DNA from: Holacanthus passer
Taxonomy: Eukaryota; Chordata; Actinopteri; Pomacanthidae
Direction: 5' to 3'
NCBI GenBank assembly: GCA_025331565.1
Contig: JAFREQ010000042.1
Span: 2,952,001 to 3,016,000 of the forward strand
DNA length: 64,000 nt
Part shown: one piece after another, positions 1 through 13,100 of the stretch
How positions within the stretch are numbered: position 1 is the stretch's first letter
Layout: each line of letters opens with the position of its first letter
Notes under the pieces: model-generated
The model's input: only the letters and a program-made list of their open reading frames with translations
Told to the model about the DNA's origin: nothing
The model's database searches: none
Position numbers and translations under genes: made by a program

Positions 1-547
1 GCTTACGTTTCTGTCTTCCCTCCGAAGTTTCTAAGAGAAAACCTGTATCAACAAGTTAATCCTAACATCCACAACTGGCTGCAACAGCAACTGTTCCCTC
101 TGATTACGAGCACAGACAAGTGTTTAAGACACATGTGTTAAAGTCTGTGCGTGAATTTATTCATGTGCTCTGTGAAGCTGCTACTTTTCCATCAATAAAC
201 AGCAACGATTGGAATAAAGGAAATCAATAACCGAATTAAGACGTGTCAGTAGGTTTTGTGCTGAAAAGAATGACATGTTTAAAATGATTCTCTGGTTAAT
301 TTATGCTGCGATGTAGCTGTCAATAAAAACCATGACCTCCAGGAAATCATCATGAATAACAACCAGCAATCCTAAAAAAAACGATATTGTTCGACGACCA
401 TTAAATTGCATGTCTTGTTGTGACACGTGTCTCTCTCTCGTCATGTGATCTGTATTTCCACGCAAACTGTCCCGTATGAAATGCACAACACAAGTCAACA
501 CAGTCATGACGTGATGCAACGAGCGACTTCCTGCCGCCGATATTCAC
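1..547 (-). other. lrrc4b: lrrc4b intron, left part
   Basis: This stretch lies downstream (minus strand) of the splice donor that ends the lrrc4b N-terminal exon. None of the next expected peptides of the family (the leucine-rich repeats) is found here in any frame. It is therefore read as intron, with the following exon to the left of the window. Confidence 0.6.
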
Positions 548-793
548 CTGTATCGAGTTCTCCTGCAGGTTGAGGTATCGCGTGTTGACTGATATGCTCT
601 CGGGCACCTCCTCCAGGTTCTGCCTGGTGCAGATGACTCGGCTGGCCTGGTTGGAGCAGGTGCAGAGGGAGGGGCAGGACGAGGCGGCTCCCACCGACTC
701 CGGCCCGGGGAGGAGGAGCCGCAGTAGCAGCTGGGCCAATAGAAAGAGGAAGGGGGAAGGGCCGGGAAGGCAGGTCAGCGTGGCGATGCGCAT
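548..793 (-). CDS. lrrc4b: lrrc4b N-terminal coding exon (netrin-G ligand 3), partial
   Basis: This exon encodes the start of LRRC4B/NGL-3, a postsynaptic leucine-rich-repeat and Ig-domain adhesion protein that binds presynaptic receptor tyrosine phosphatases of the LAR family. The ATG at 793 opens a hydrophobic signal peptide of about 36 residues with a leucine-rich core (FLFLLAQLLLRLLLPG). The LRR N-cap follows, with cysteines spaced C-x3-C-x-C-x8-C (CPSLCTCSNQASRVIC), then the first repeat strand RYLNLQENSIQ. The cysteine cap and the VNTRYLNLQEN stretch match LRRC4B better than LRRC4 or LRRC4C as I recall them. The exon ends at 548 with CAG|GTGAAT, phase 0, directly before the expected VI(R/K)TDTF. 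The rest of the ectodomain, transmembrane segment and tail lie outside the window. An in-frame GTG upstream at 850 is unlikely to be the start because the signal peptide begins at 793. Which teleost duplicate this is cannot be decided. Confidence 0.88.
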
Positions 794-1085
794 GGCAACT
801 GGGACATGACCCTGCTCTTTAATCCGAAGGTACAGGTGAGGTGACTCCACGCTGGTGGATTTGTGAGAAGATTTCCCCTTTGGTCCTCCAGTGGCAATTT
901 GTTCTTTCTAATTCTGCATCCTCCGAGATGTTTTTTGTCCTCCGTCGATCTCTGTGTTTTCTCCTCTTGTTTTTTGAACATAGAAATATGCAGATAAACA
1001 GATGTTATTCCCCCTTTTTTTTTTTCTCGTGTTGTCTGGGGATTTGAGCGAGGCTTTTTGTGAAGTGAGAAGAACCCAGGAGTTA
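794..1085 (-). other. lrrc4b: Probable 5'-UTR part of the lrrc4b ATG exon
   Basis: On the minus strand a long CT-rich tract ends in TTCTTCCACAG at 1086-1096, a strong 3' splice site. That would make 1085 the first base of the exon carrying the lrrc4b start codon and leave about 290 bases of leader before the ATG at 793. The leader has short upstream ATGs. This is inferred from splice signals only. Confidence 0.45.
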
Positions 1086-3319
1086 CTGTGGAAGAACAAA
1101 AGAGAGAGAGACAAAGAGAGGGAGAGAGAGAGCAGATATTAAAGAGAGAACACAGACTGCGCGCCGTGTTTTCACCAACAGAGAATGAACAGAACAAATA
1201 ACAGGTAGACATCTACAGTATAGCTTATCATGGGAGGGATTGTCAAAAAATCTTTGAGAAGCATTAGAACTTCTGTGTCACTGCTCACATCAAATCCCAC
1301 ATAATCCCTGAGCAGACATTTCGTCAGAAATCAAATCCTCACACCGAGGGCAGGTGGAAGCCGATTTCTGTAATTAACGGTTCAAGGAGGTGGAAATATG
1401 GAAACACACAATCAAAAGTAGGACAGCGAAGTATTTCTGTCTGTACAGGACGGCAGGTAGCATGTAGACATGGATAAATCACAGAGACATGAATGTTTGA
1501 GAAAATGAGCAGCATCACACACAATCGAGCTGAAACAATGAACAATGATCGACAACGATGGGTTGAAATGACAATAAATGACTGTTTAGGTCCCATCACA
1601 GGTTCCACAGGCAGATTTTAAATAGACGTTATGCAGTAATTTTCATTATCACACTTTTATAAAAATTGATTATTATATAGTCAATAAAATGGAAAAGTGA
1701 CCTTTGCTCACCTGTAATTCAGGTTCATACATGAATAAGTGATGAGACCACGTTACAAAAAGAATCAGCTCGATCAGACACGTGTGTTCACTTTATTGAA
1801 CAGTTACTTATCAGTGAAGCTTCAACAAATTTACCCAAAGTGTCGACAGTGAGCTGATGGCAATAAAAAGCCCAGCAGAAATGACTTCAGTTGTTAAGTT
1901 AATTTACAAGACATGAAAGGAATCAATAGCAAGTTTTCAAATTTGTGAAGGTTTTGACGATTCATTACTTATGTTTCTACTTTAAATGATTAATTCATTA
2001 TTAAAATAGTCACAGGTTTGATATTCGGTCGAGTGATCAGCAAATCATTTTAGCACTAATTAGGTTTTTAAAGATAAAGGAAATAAGACATGTACATTAT
2101 ACTGTGTTCAACCAAATAATCTCCACATTCAATCAACATTAATAGAAAGATAACCTCTGGAAAGTAAGAATCAAGTTTCGGATCTGTAGAACAAAATGGA
2201 AACTAACGTGAACAACAGAACATATTTTCTTTTCTTCATATTTTCATTAATCAAAATCTGGAGAACGACGCTGTGGCTCAAGTACTTTTGGGCTTAAACC
2301 ACAAACTAATTCCCTTTTTACGAAGTTTGAAACGATATTGGGTTCAATGCAAATGAAGCTAAAACTTCAGGTCAGGTTTCTTGCAGGTGCTAGATGATGG
2401 AATAATCCTCCTCAGTGAAAAACATGGACACTGTGAGGGGAAGCAACAGGGTTTGTGGGACAGGTGGTCTTAGCTTTGAGGACCATCAATAACACCACTG
2501 GTGTGAGATGGAGGCTTCCAGTCATCTCATCTGTTAACGCTAATTACACCGAGGTAGAACAGATAACGCGACAATGATGCATCGAGGTTTGAACATGCTA
2601 ACTCTTACAAACCATGACAACAATGAGAGCGGTGCCACTTTCTGCGGACGAGCAGGTGGGACTGAAATGTTAACGTGGCTCCTGTACGAGCGCCGCGTCG
2701 CTCGAGCTCCAGGGGCTGGAGGACGGTGGCGAATGGTGCAGTCTACATTAACACTAATAGATGGGCAGCTGAAGTCAGGCTCCACCAGCCTGGAGAGGAA
2801 GAGAGCGTCTCTTCCCCTCTGCAGGTTATTTAGACCTGAGGAACCTTAATAAGGGCATCCAGCGATCGAGATACGGTTATTAATGATGATGGTTGTAATG
2901 ATGGGACTTTGACACGCAAACTCATTTGACACGCAGAGCATCCTCACTTTGGCTCAGTAAGAAAGGAGACGAGGGGAAGAGAGAGAGAGAGAGAGAGAAT
3001 GAGAAGGAGAGGATTATTAATCTGATAGATGACTGTATGGCTGCAGGCAGAGAAGGGAATTATCAACACTACAGTAATAGATGAATACTGAACAGCTGCA
3101 GAGAGCGGGCCGGAGAAAGAGAGAGAGAAAGGAAGAGATGGAGATGGAGACAGATGGAGGGAAGGTTGAGCGAAAGCAATGATGAGGGATAAAGAGCCAG
3201 AGAGAGGTATAAATAGTGGGAAGAGCAGAAAAGAGATCAGTAGTAAAAGAAGGATAGAAAAAAGTGGAAGAGGGAAAATGGGGAGGGAGAGAAGAAGAGA
3301 CACATTAATATTAATAATC

Positions 3320-3323
<4 letters not shown>

Positions 3324-3354
<31 letters not shown>
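3324..3354. repeat. (GA)n microsatellite
   Basis: An uninterrupted run of GA dinucleotides sits inside a purine-rich region from about 2970 to 3545. The purine bias makes long minus-strand serine/leucine-rich open frames that are not genes. Confidence 0.9.
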
Positions 3355-3361
<7 letters not shown>

Positions 3362-3682
3362 GGGAGAAGGGAGGGAGGCTCAATAGAGAGATGAATATAA
3401 AACAGACAGAGATGGAGGGAGGGGAATGACAACACGGAGACGCATATAAAACAGAGAGCGACGGAGAGATGGAGGCAAAAGACAATACAGAGGGATGAAT
3501 ATGAAACAGGTGGAGATGTAGAGGGAGGGAGGGAGGGAGGGAGGATGGGCGGGGGCGAGTTTGATCAATAACGCGTACGCAGTAGTTCAATGACATTAAA
3601 ACACACACAAGGACACTGTGATAAATCATATTGGCAGCAGCATCTCTGGTCAGACAGAGCAGGGCACCGGTGGGAGAGAGAC

Positions 3683-3752
3683 AACGACTGCAGCGACTGC
3701 ATCTGCAACATCTGCATCTGCAACATCTGCAACGACTGCAACGACTGCAGCT
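3683..3752. repeat. Imperfect tandem repeat of CAACGACTG / CATCTGCAA-like units
   Basis: Short units such as CGACTGCA and CATCTGCAACAT recur head to tail over about 70 bases. The array keeps several reading frames open on both strands, explaining the overlapping frames here. Confidence 0.75.
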
Positions 3753-6700
3753 GCACCGATGCATCAGTCATCAGGGACGGCGGCGGCGGCTTGTGCTGCC
3801 CTGCAAACTCTCCTCCTCTGTATCCCGACATGCGGCGGCGGTGGCGGCGCCGATGGATAAAGAGGCACTCAAGTGTTATTTTTGGATCAACTCTCACCTT
3901 TTTATGTATTTTAATTTCTAGCCACCTTTTTTTTTTTTTTTTTCCTTGCCAGCGAGAACTAAGTGCCAGAGCTATTTCAGGTAGACAGCATCTGAGCAGA
4001 GTTGGAAGGTGCAAAGAAAAAGAGAAGAAGAAGAAGAAGAAGAGAGCTGGTGGAGGCTGAGGTTAAGATGCTCAGATGTTGGAGGGGGGGTGTGAGTCCA
4101 CAGAGGAAGCCGAGACCAGTTGGAGCTGACAGCTGGTTCGAGGCTGCTTGATTGTATCCTGACTCTCTGCTGTCACTGTCCACATGGTACAATAGTCTCT
4201 ACCTGTAACTCTCCCTCCTCATCCTCTCTCTCTCTTCTTCCTTCCTCTGTCTCCCCTGATATTACCTGCACCTCCTTCCTCTCGACTACTACTGATTTCC
4301 TGGACCTCCGCCTCCCTCCCCACGCGGTGCACTGCACTGTGCAGTGACGGGGGTAAACGCTGCAGTGGCCTCACAGTTTGGTGAAAGATTAACCTTCAAC
4401 ATTGATGCATATTAACCCTTAACCCCCCCCAACCCCAAACTCTCCTTCCACCGCACACAAACACACTGCAGCTTCCTTTCCCCCCTTTGCTCTCTCTCTC
4501 TCTGCATTCAAATCTTAGCCAACAGAGTTACCATGGTTACCTATTCACCACAGTCTCCCACTCCGTCCAGCTGTATCCCACCAACTCCACATCCACCCTC
4601 TCCTCCTCCCTCATTAGCACCCTATACACACTCATATACAAATGGCACCGACCAAACACGAGCGTGACGGACACCCACACCAGAAACCGTGAGGCTGCGT
4701 TACACAAGGCCGCGTTACGGTTTTCAGCAGCGTGGACGACGATGAAGATGATAAAGATGATGATGATGCTGTGATTTACAGTGAAGGACAGCACACTTTA
4801 ATTTGGACCGGTGTGACGCCACAAGTGACAAGAAAGCACAAATCACGAGCGCAGAGGTCAGGGTCACGTTTCCTGTGAGTCATGGTTTAGTGACAAAATT
4901 TTTAAAAAAAAGTAAACTGACATTCTGGCAAGAGAAAATAAATTATTTTCATTTCATCCAAATTAACGACCAAATAAGTTGTTTGTCCTGAGTTTCATCG
5001 TCTTCATCATCATCAACTCATTCGTGTTCATGTTCAGATCAGTTACAAATCACTGTTGAAAGATGAATAGTACATAGTTTTTGTTCCCTGAAGCTTTAAA
5101 GTTCCTCCTCACTTAAATTTTTCTAACTGTTCTTCACCATGATGGTCGAGCTTCACTGTGCAGACTGATCTCTGTGTTTGACACTCGAAGGCTGTTTTCA
5201 TTCATCTGCTCAAGGAGGAAAGTTAAATCTCCGTTAAAGACGTATATGTACAAACTTTTCCAGTTTGGAGGCCAATCACAGTTTAATATTGTCCACATCA
5301 ATGTGTGACCCAGCGATGTGGAAACACCAGTGCACAAACACTGAGGATGGATTTTAAGTGAAGCAACATGTTGTTTTCCAGTTAAACTTGTAAAAGATTT
5401 CAATTCATTTTTATTTTATCCAGAAGTTTTCTCAGGACACTTTAAATATAAAGCAGGTTGAGACTATAACATTATTCACAGAGACCTGACAATTCATAGA
5501 TTCTGGATTTTTCTGGGTCGATGTTGTTTGTTGAAACTATTGAAACTGAACTTGAATCAGACAGATTATTTTTCTAAACAGAGTATGTTTTATACTGTAT
5601 GTGTTTGAATGGGGTCTTTGACTTGTTGCTTAATTGGTCACAAATATTTAATATTAATAAAAATACTCAAGATATGAAACCAAATTTTCAGGGTCGATAA
5701 CTAAAGCTCATATATATATATATAGTGATGGTTATGTTCACTTTTTCTCTGCAGCTGAAAGCAGCCATTATTTTTCATTAATTTCGATTTGGTCTGAAAA
5801 TCATTTACTGTACAAAAATTGAAAGAACTAATTGCATCACAGCGAAGAACAAGTCTGCATTTATTTCTGCCAGTTACGTATATTATCAGTGATTTGTGAT
5901 GCAAGTTAAGCTCAGATTGATTTGAAAAGCTTTAGCTCACGACAGTCGTGTGAAAATGAAAGGAGGATCTGTTCAGTGCGATGGACGACATCGAACAAGT
6001 TTTAAAAGCACATAGCTAATTGCTTTGTCTTAAATATGGGAGCAGCAGATTCTTGGGACAATCAACTCAGTTCAATTCACGACTTGCAAAATGATTATTT
6101 GGGATGTAAAGTGTAAAGATTTGTAGCAGATAAAGCTAAAACACACAGAACAACTCGCACAGTCCTTCAAACGTGACGACAGAAATAATAAACTCGTGCT
6201 CTTTCCCCTTTCTTCTCTTTAATCGTCGACCCCGAATGTTCCCAGCGTTTCCTCTCAGATTCCCCCGAGCTTCAAAGAGGAGCTTCCAAGTTAAATAAAA
6301 CATTTTTCCCACACTGTTAGACAACATTACATATACAGTAGTCTCAGTTGTATGAAATATTAAAATTCAAGACTGTTTTTTTAAAGATGTATGATTACTT
6401 CAAATGAAGAATTCTAGATGTCCTGTGCATCATTTTCACTCGCACAGTGCTTCCCTGTAATTCAGTCTGACATATCAGACATCTTTAGGAGCTTGACAGG
6501 AATCTAAAATGAACTTTTGTGCATCTGAGCGATGCTCGGTCGCTCAATACGCTCGACTTGCCAAAGGCTCCGAAGAGGTTAAAAGACCCCCATCTTCATG
6601 TTTTTGATCCGAGCTGCAATGATGTATCCTGCGAATTTTATTTCATAAAGATTTATGCCAGCCTCTAAAGGTCGGGTAATTGAGTTTGGATAATTTTACC

Positions 6701-9700
6701 CTCCACCACGTCTCTACCTGTGACCACAGAGCCGTAATTTAAGAGAGGAGAGTCGGGAAAAGGAGCAGAAAAAGGATATTTCCTCTCTGTGCACCAGGAG
6801 AGAGCGATCATCAGCAGATTATACCGAGCATGAACGGCCCGTGCAGCAGATGGTTAGACGCTAACTTCTCCAACTGATCCAAAGAGCAAGAGACAGGCAG
6901 AGAGATAACCAGAAACATGTGCTGACAGTCGAGTCGAGCCGACGGGAGGACGCTCCCTCTCGCCAGCGTCCTGTCTGCACACCAGCGTGGAGGCCCATCA
7001 ATAATGACTCGGCACACACCAAGATGGCAGCTCATGCAGCCACGAGGAAAAAAAAAAAAAGAGAGAGAGAGAGAGAAAAGCTCATCATGTCGGTTGTGTG
7101 CGGTGGGAATGGAGCCGCGACCTTTCCTGATGGCGGTGACATCTCGCCAATCAGGGTCGCGCCTGTGAGGCTTTAAGACGGCGGAGAATCTGCTCTCACA
7201 CGCCCCGATTTCTGAGACACGGAAGTGATTTAAAATAATAACCTGAGACAGATTTGATCCCAAACAGCAGATCACGAGTTGAGCGACCGTACGAGAAGTG
7301 CTGATACGTCTGTATGTTTCATGACAGCTGCTGATTCAGTCAATTTACTCAATCAATTCACACTTTATTAAAATTCAGTTCGCAGCGATCCACGTCTGAT
7401 ATGATGGATAATGTTGAGGTTTTCCTGATCGATATCAATATTGATCAACGACGCCCTCTGGAGCTCGTAATCTGGACCAAAGTGGACAAACAGCAGTTAG
7501 GTTTTTGTTATTATCTCATGTTTCGGTGCAGACTTTTAGAGCCCCGTGTTCTACAGTAACTGCTGTTTCATCGGCTTTACTGCCCTGAGAAAAATAAAAT
7601 TCGGAGGGAAATTGGCTCCTTCGATCTAAACGGCATCAATATCGGCCTTAACGGGCCACATAACAGTAACCAATAAAAAACGATTCGGAAACAATCTCTC
7701 AGAATTTGCAGCACACAAGCCGTCTGTAAACAGGAACAACGCTCGTGGTCTAATTGCTCACGACTGGCGGCGAGCGAGCACGGCGGGGTGACGAAGAGGG
7801 CAGGAGTGAAAACCCAGATCCAGCTCTCCAACCCCCCTGTCTCCCTCTTCAGAGCGAACGCCAGCAGCGACGGGCGGAGGCCGCCTCACAAACGGACACA
7901 GTCTTGGCACCTGGAGGCATCGCTAGGGGGCGAAGTCTCGGGGGAGAAGTGAACTCCTTGTGTCGAACAGAGGATCATCCCCTCACACAGCACATTTCTC
8001 CAGCGCTTATCGGTCCACTCGCTGGGTCGCACACTGTGTCTGTGGACGATCCAGTTTCACACGCTGAGAGAGCGACAGAAGAAAACTGCAAAATACGAAT
8101 ACAGCAAATGATCAAACAGAAAGAAAATACATGTTTGTTTTCTCTGTTTTAAAGCAAAGGAGACTGCAGTTCACTAATTTGTGAATTTGCACAGAAAATA
8201 CTGGAAACTTTCCTCTAACTTTGGAAAATGCAAAAAGCTGAACTTCTCTCAAAATGCAATAATAAACTGACTTTTTGTCCACTTGGTGGCGCTGGAAACA
8301 AGCTGTGAACACAGATTTATTTTTACATTTTAAGTTGAAGACTAATTTGTCACAAAGATGCGGCATGTTTGGAGTCGTGTTTCTGTCCACCCGACAAATG
8401 AAAGTCCAAGATTTGTTTTTCGCTCTGTTTTGGTCGGCACCAACTCCAGGAGGAAATATCTGGCTTTTTAGCTGATAAATGCTCAAGTGTTTTCTATTTT
8501 GATGCCATTCAGTGCTGAGCTGATTGTGTGCAGAGGACTTTTAAAATCATATGAATTCAACTTTTAAGGTTGTTTAATTTCTTCTGTCAAAAGTTGCACA
8601 GTGTCGCTTTAAAGCTGAAGGGACCTGCAGGGTCGGGGGATGATTCTCGCCGGGTTCGTCATTACGAGCGACTCCTTTCATAAACAACTGGTCATGTGAT
8701 CCAGTGTTAATATAAAACATGGCGTCGCTCTCAGTTTTAACATTCGTGAATTAGCACTGAAGCCGCTCAGAGCTCGGTCGTCTCACTGTTCGTCGTCCTC
8801 AAAGCCGACTTCCTCTCACAATACAGTGGTGATTGCTGAAGTGTTGCAACATCCAACAGACGAGCAGGGAGACGTGGATGTTTTCAGATTTCTCATCATT
8901 TAAAAGTAATTCAACCGGCAGACAAACGTCCTCTAAATACGAGATCAGCTCAATCATAATTTCTTAAAGCGATTCAGATCCGAAGAGGCCGGCTCCTCCA
9001 GTGAACTGTCCTCCAACACAAAGCGCCAAACCAAATCAGTCTCATCTCGCTGCTTCTTATTAGAAGGGAATATGACGGACCACAATACAATCAAGTCGGA
9101 GGCTGCAGTGAGGTCTTTCACTTTCCCAGACGTTAATTTCTCCAGGCCTTCCCGGGCCGAGGCGGAGCCGCTCTATCACAAGTGTGATCTCCGCGCTGCA
9201 CAGCTCATAAGAGGCCGACAAATTTAGGATATGATAAATCAGAGCTAATACGATACCCTCAGTGTCTGCTAGTTAACATAAAACAACCTCTACATTTTCA
9301 CTTGGCAGGTTCTCCTCACTCAGCCGGCGACGTCTTGTTTGTCCCGACCGGGGCTGAAAAGCAGCTCATGCAGAATAACACACAGCGCACGGAGGCCAAA
9401 TATAAACTGGGCCATGTGAGCTCCAAATTCCAAATTTGAAATAATAAAACACGTCTCATTTGTTTCAGCATCCGTTTATAGCTGTGTCAGATAGTAATCC
9501 TGCCACAGAGACAGTTTCACCATCATCAGCCTGTTATAATCCATCCAGACCTTCCACGGTCTGCGTTCGCGTTCAGCCCAGTTCTTCGCACTCGGCCCGG
9601 TCCCAGGGCAGACCGGCGAACTCAGCCTCACACTCTTCACTTATAAACATTTAAAGCGTGTGACTTAACCGCCAGGCAAAACTGACTTTGGGACGAAAGA

Positions 9701-10093
9701 CCGGGGGGGGGCTTTTAAAAAATGAAAAGGGAAATTCTGCATCAGGACACCGAAGCCCTGATTTAATGGAAAACAAAAAAAAAGAAGTAGCCGAGTCACG
9801 CAGAGGGTTTCTCTTTTTAATGATCGTGGAGGGGGGGTTGTTGAGTACAGAGCTATGACAGAAGGTGCTTGTGAATGGTTTTTAAATGGGGAGCAGTGTG
9901 GGGGGGGTGGCGGGGGGCGGAGAGGACGCCGCTGTGTCGTATTGTGCCGGATGGGAGAGAGGAAGCACGGCGCCCCCCCCCACTTCCTTCCCTCTGTCTC
10001 CTCTGCGGGCCTCCTCCGCTGTGTTTGCCCTCCCACCCTCTGGCACTGAAAAGAAAGCTGGACAAGCGCTGGCCTTGCTGGTGAATGAAGCCC

Positions 10094-10101
10094 TGACGTC
10101 A
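10094..10101. promoter_or_regulatory. Full palindromic CRE (TGACGTCA)
   Basis: A perfect cAMP response element lies 7 bases before a CA microsatellite and beside a GC-rich segment (9885-10090). CREB/ATF binding is known for this octamer. Function at this site is inferred only; it lies in the probable first intron of lrrc4b. Confidence 0.4.
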
Positions 10102-10105
10102 CTTG

Positions 10106-10107
<2 letters not shown>

Positions 10108-10141
<34 letters not shown>
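10108..10141. repeat. (CA)n microsatellite
   Basis: A pure CA run directly after the CRE. It accounts for the short cysteine/valine-rich minus-strand open frames overlapping it. Confidence 0.95.
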
Positions 10142-10142
<1 letters not shown>

Positions 10143-13100
10143 TGACTAATAGCGTACTAACGTCCTTTGTGTTGCTTCAGTTATACCTGATTCATGTCTG
10201 GCTCCCAGGGGACGGAGCCCCCCAGGTTATTGAAATATTCAGAGACGTTAGATGTTAGTGCAGGTGAATCGATGATACCTGACGATACCCCCCTCAATGA
10301 TTTTCCCACTTTCATGCAGTTCACATGTTGCTCATTATTACAGATGAAACCCAGAAACACCTGAAGCACCTTAAACAAGACACATCCTGCATCTGCATAT
10401 CTGCATCCTGAGATATGTTTTACTACAAGACGTTTTTTGAATCCTTATGAAATATAGCGAATCCATGTTAAAGGACTTTTAAGTCACAATCAACTCATTT
10501 TTCACTGTGCTACATCATTTTAACGCATCTTCATTTAAAACCTTAACAAACAGCAGCTTGTCTGAAAAATAACACAAGAAGGTGAGAAAAAAGGTGCCGT
10601 CTTTAAACTTATTTCACTTCGACTAATCGTGAGTTGTTGTTTTTTTTACAATAGACCAGGATCATTTAATCAAAACAGTTCAAGAACAGCAACTATTTTA
10701 TTTGGGATATTTAAATTTTCAGGCTGTGGACAAAACATTGTTAAGAATAAAACATGCAAAACGGTTATTTTAACAGCAGAACCTGGATATTTTCAGGCCT
10801 GTTTATTTGTCTGTTTGTCAGGAGGATAAATTTGAAACTATTCAAATCAGACTTGGTGGAAAGAGCAAATGGCCAAGAAACAAGTGACTGAGTTCTGATG
10901 CAGATCCAGGAATTTTGTTTGGATGATTTCTGGAACATTTCAGTTTATTCTTCATGAATGAGCAAACTGAAAAATCATTTTCTCATATTGGTCAATTTGA
11001 TCGATTGTGTGTTTTGATAAATATCTGGATCGATGCACATTTTATACAGATTGACTCAGATTATGCAGCTGAACCAAACCAGTACGAGCACTTTCCTCCG
11101 AATATTCTCATCTCTTCCATCTGATCACAGATCTGCGTTAACGTTACGTTTTAGATGTAAACGTGTCAAACTGTGGAAACAAGATGCTCTCAAAGTCCCA
11201 TGTACTTGGAAACTCTCCTAAATACCTGCATTAAATTGCATTATAATGGATTACAAGAAGATTATACGCCCATCAATACTTCCCTAAAATGAAATTAGCA
11301 CCAACTTCACACTGACTTCTTGTATAAAGCCACACAGAACACAGGGAGTCATTTAATCTAACACTGGTTTCATTATCTAACGTTCCTGTTCTAATAAATA
11401 TAACATGTTCGTAACGAAGCAAATGCACTTCTGATGTCTTATAAGGCCTCGTTACCACTCGAGCTAATCCGTCATTCTCCTCAACTGAATGTACAGAAGG
11501 TCAATTGAGCTTATGATTGTGCGATAAACTATTAATTAGACAGAAACTCCTCCTCATTTCCTCCCTATTTACTTATTAAGCCTCTTAATGTGATCTCATG
11601 ACAGGACGAGCCGCCTCAGACGCTGCTACACTCCGATCGCACGCTACAGCCGACGCTTCACTTTGGTTATTGGAGCAATATTACAATAAGGGCTTATTTT
11701 TAGAAAACAGCACAATAGCCTGATGAGGTTTCTGAAACCGGAGCATTCAGCGTTCCACATTTTAATCACCATTCATCCTTGTCAAATAGGATATACTGCA
11801 GCCCCCTCTGCACTGTATCTGTCTCCCACCTCGCCCTCCCACTCCAAATGTCCAAAGACGCGCCGTTGCTCTCATTAGGATGCAGGATGCAGAGAGAAGC
11901 CCTGATCTATTCAGAATTGCTCCTCCAGGAGCGGGGACCTCCTCCCCTTCAGAGGAGGCCAAGAGCCGCAGATTAAAAGTCACTGTGTTCATCACCCTGC
12001 TAAAGCACTCCCATTAACAGACATTACATTACCTACCCCACATGTTCAAATCCCTAACTGGGGGCTTCACACCGCTTGTCATTACATGCTGGGATAAAAG
12101 TCTTTTTAATGTTAACATCTTCACATTCCCGACGCCTGCTCTCGACATCAAATGAAATCCAGTTATTACTGTCCGTTCTGTGGCGCTGCCTGGTCGGGAC
12201 GCCGCTTTCCTGAACAATTAATCCCTATTTAAGGTTGTTAAGTGTGTTGATACACTCAATTCCTGCGTGCTGAGGGAGGGAGGCAAAGCCAGCAGCTAAT
12301 CAAAATGTCTCTCAGCCATTTACAGAGCAATGTAAACTGCACAGTTTTTTGGGTTGCTCTAAAACCTTTCCCAGTGTTTCTGCGCTGAGCGTTTGTTGCT
12401 CCCAGCTGTTTTGGAGAAGAGGACTTGGTTCAGCATTTCTGTGTTTCACGCTGCCCTCGCTTCCTTTTTTTTTTTTTTTTTTTTACTCAAGAGAAAGAGC
12501 GAGAGTGTTTGTGTGTGCGGTTTCTTTCGGGAGGTCAAACTGTGGCGTGTCGGCTCCATGTGATGTGTGTTTGGTGACATTTGTGTGATGGGGTCAGTCA
12601 ATGCTGCGTTCAGAGTTTGGATCTTATGATAAAATTGCTGCTGTCATATATCTGAGAGTGAAGCTGCAGGACAACAGATAAAATAGTTTAATGAAGTTTT
12701 TTCACATCTATCCGTTTGTTTCTGTGGGAACATAACAGGATGCATTGTTGAGAGAGAAAAACAGTTTTTGTTTGCATAAAACTGGAGCGTTTTTCTTTCA
12801 CTGACACTTCCTGGATTATTGATGCATTAAAGTGATTGTTCCACAATCTCTTACAATAATACTGAAGTACAGCAGCAGTAAAACAACAGTTAGCTGTCAA
12901 GTCCAAATTATACTTTTAACAAAAATATTTATTTGCATGTTCTGACTAAATGCTGTTGCTCGTGAGCGCAGCGCTGTTTGTCAGCTAATTATGGGATCTC
13001 ACATTTTGGAGCGTCTCATCAGCACGTGAACACATCGTCAAGTCAGTGCTTTATGTTTGAGCACTTAAAACTACATCACCATAAAACAATACTGTGCTCT

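Noticed and set aside
401..850. lrrc4b start at 850
   Set aside because: The codon at 850 is GTG, and the signal peptide begins at the ATG at 793.
3237..4060. Several overlapping open frames of 140-175 codons on both strands
   Set aside because: They are Ser/Leu/Cys-rich products of GA tracts and the CATCTGCAA-type repeat, with no family resemblance and no codon preference.
9665..10149. Five mutually overlapping frames around a GC-rich segment
   Set aside because: All frames open at once because stop codons are rare in GC-rich and CA-repeat sequence; none resembles a protein family.
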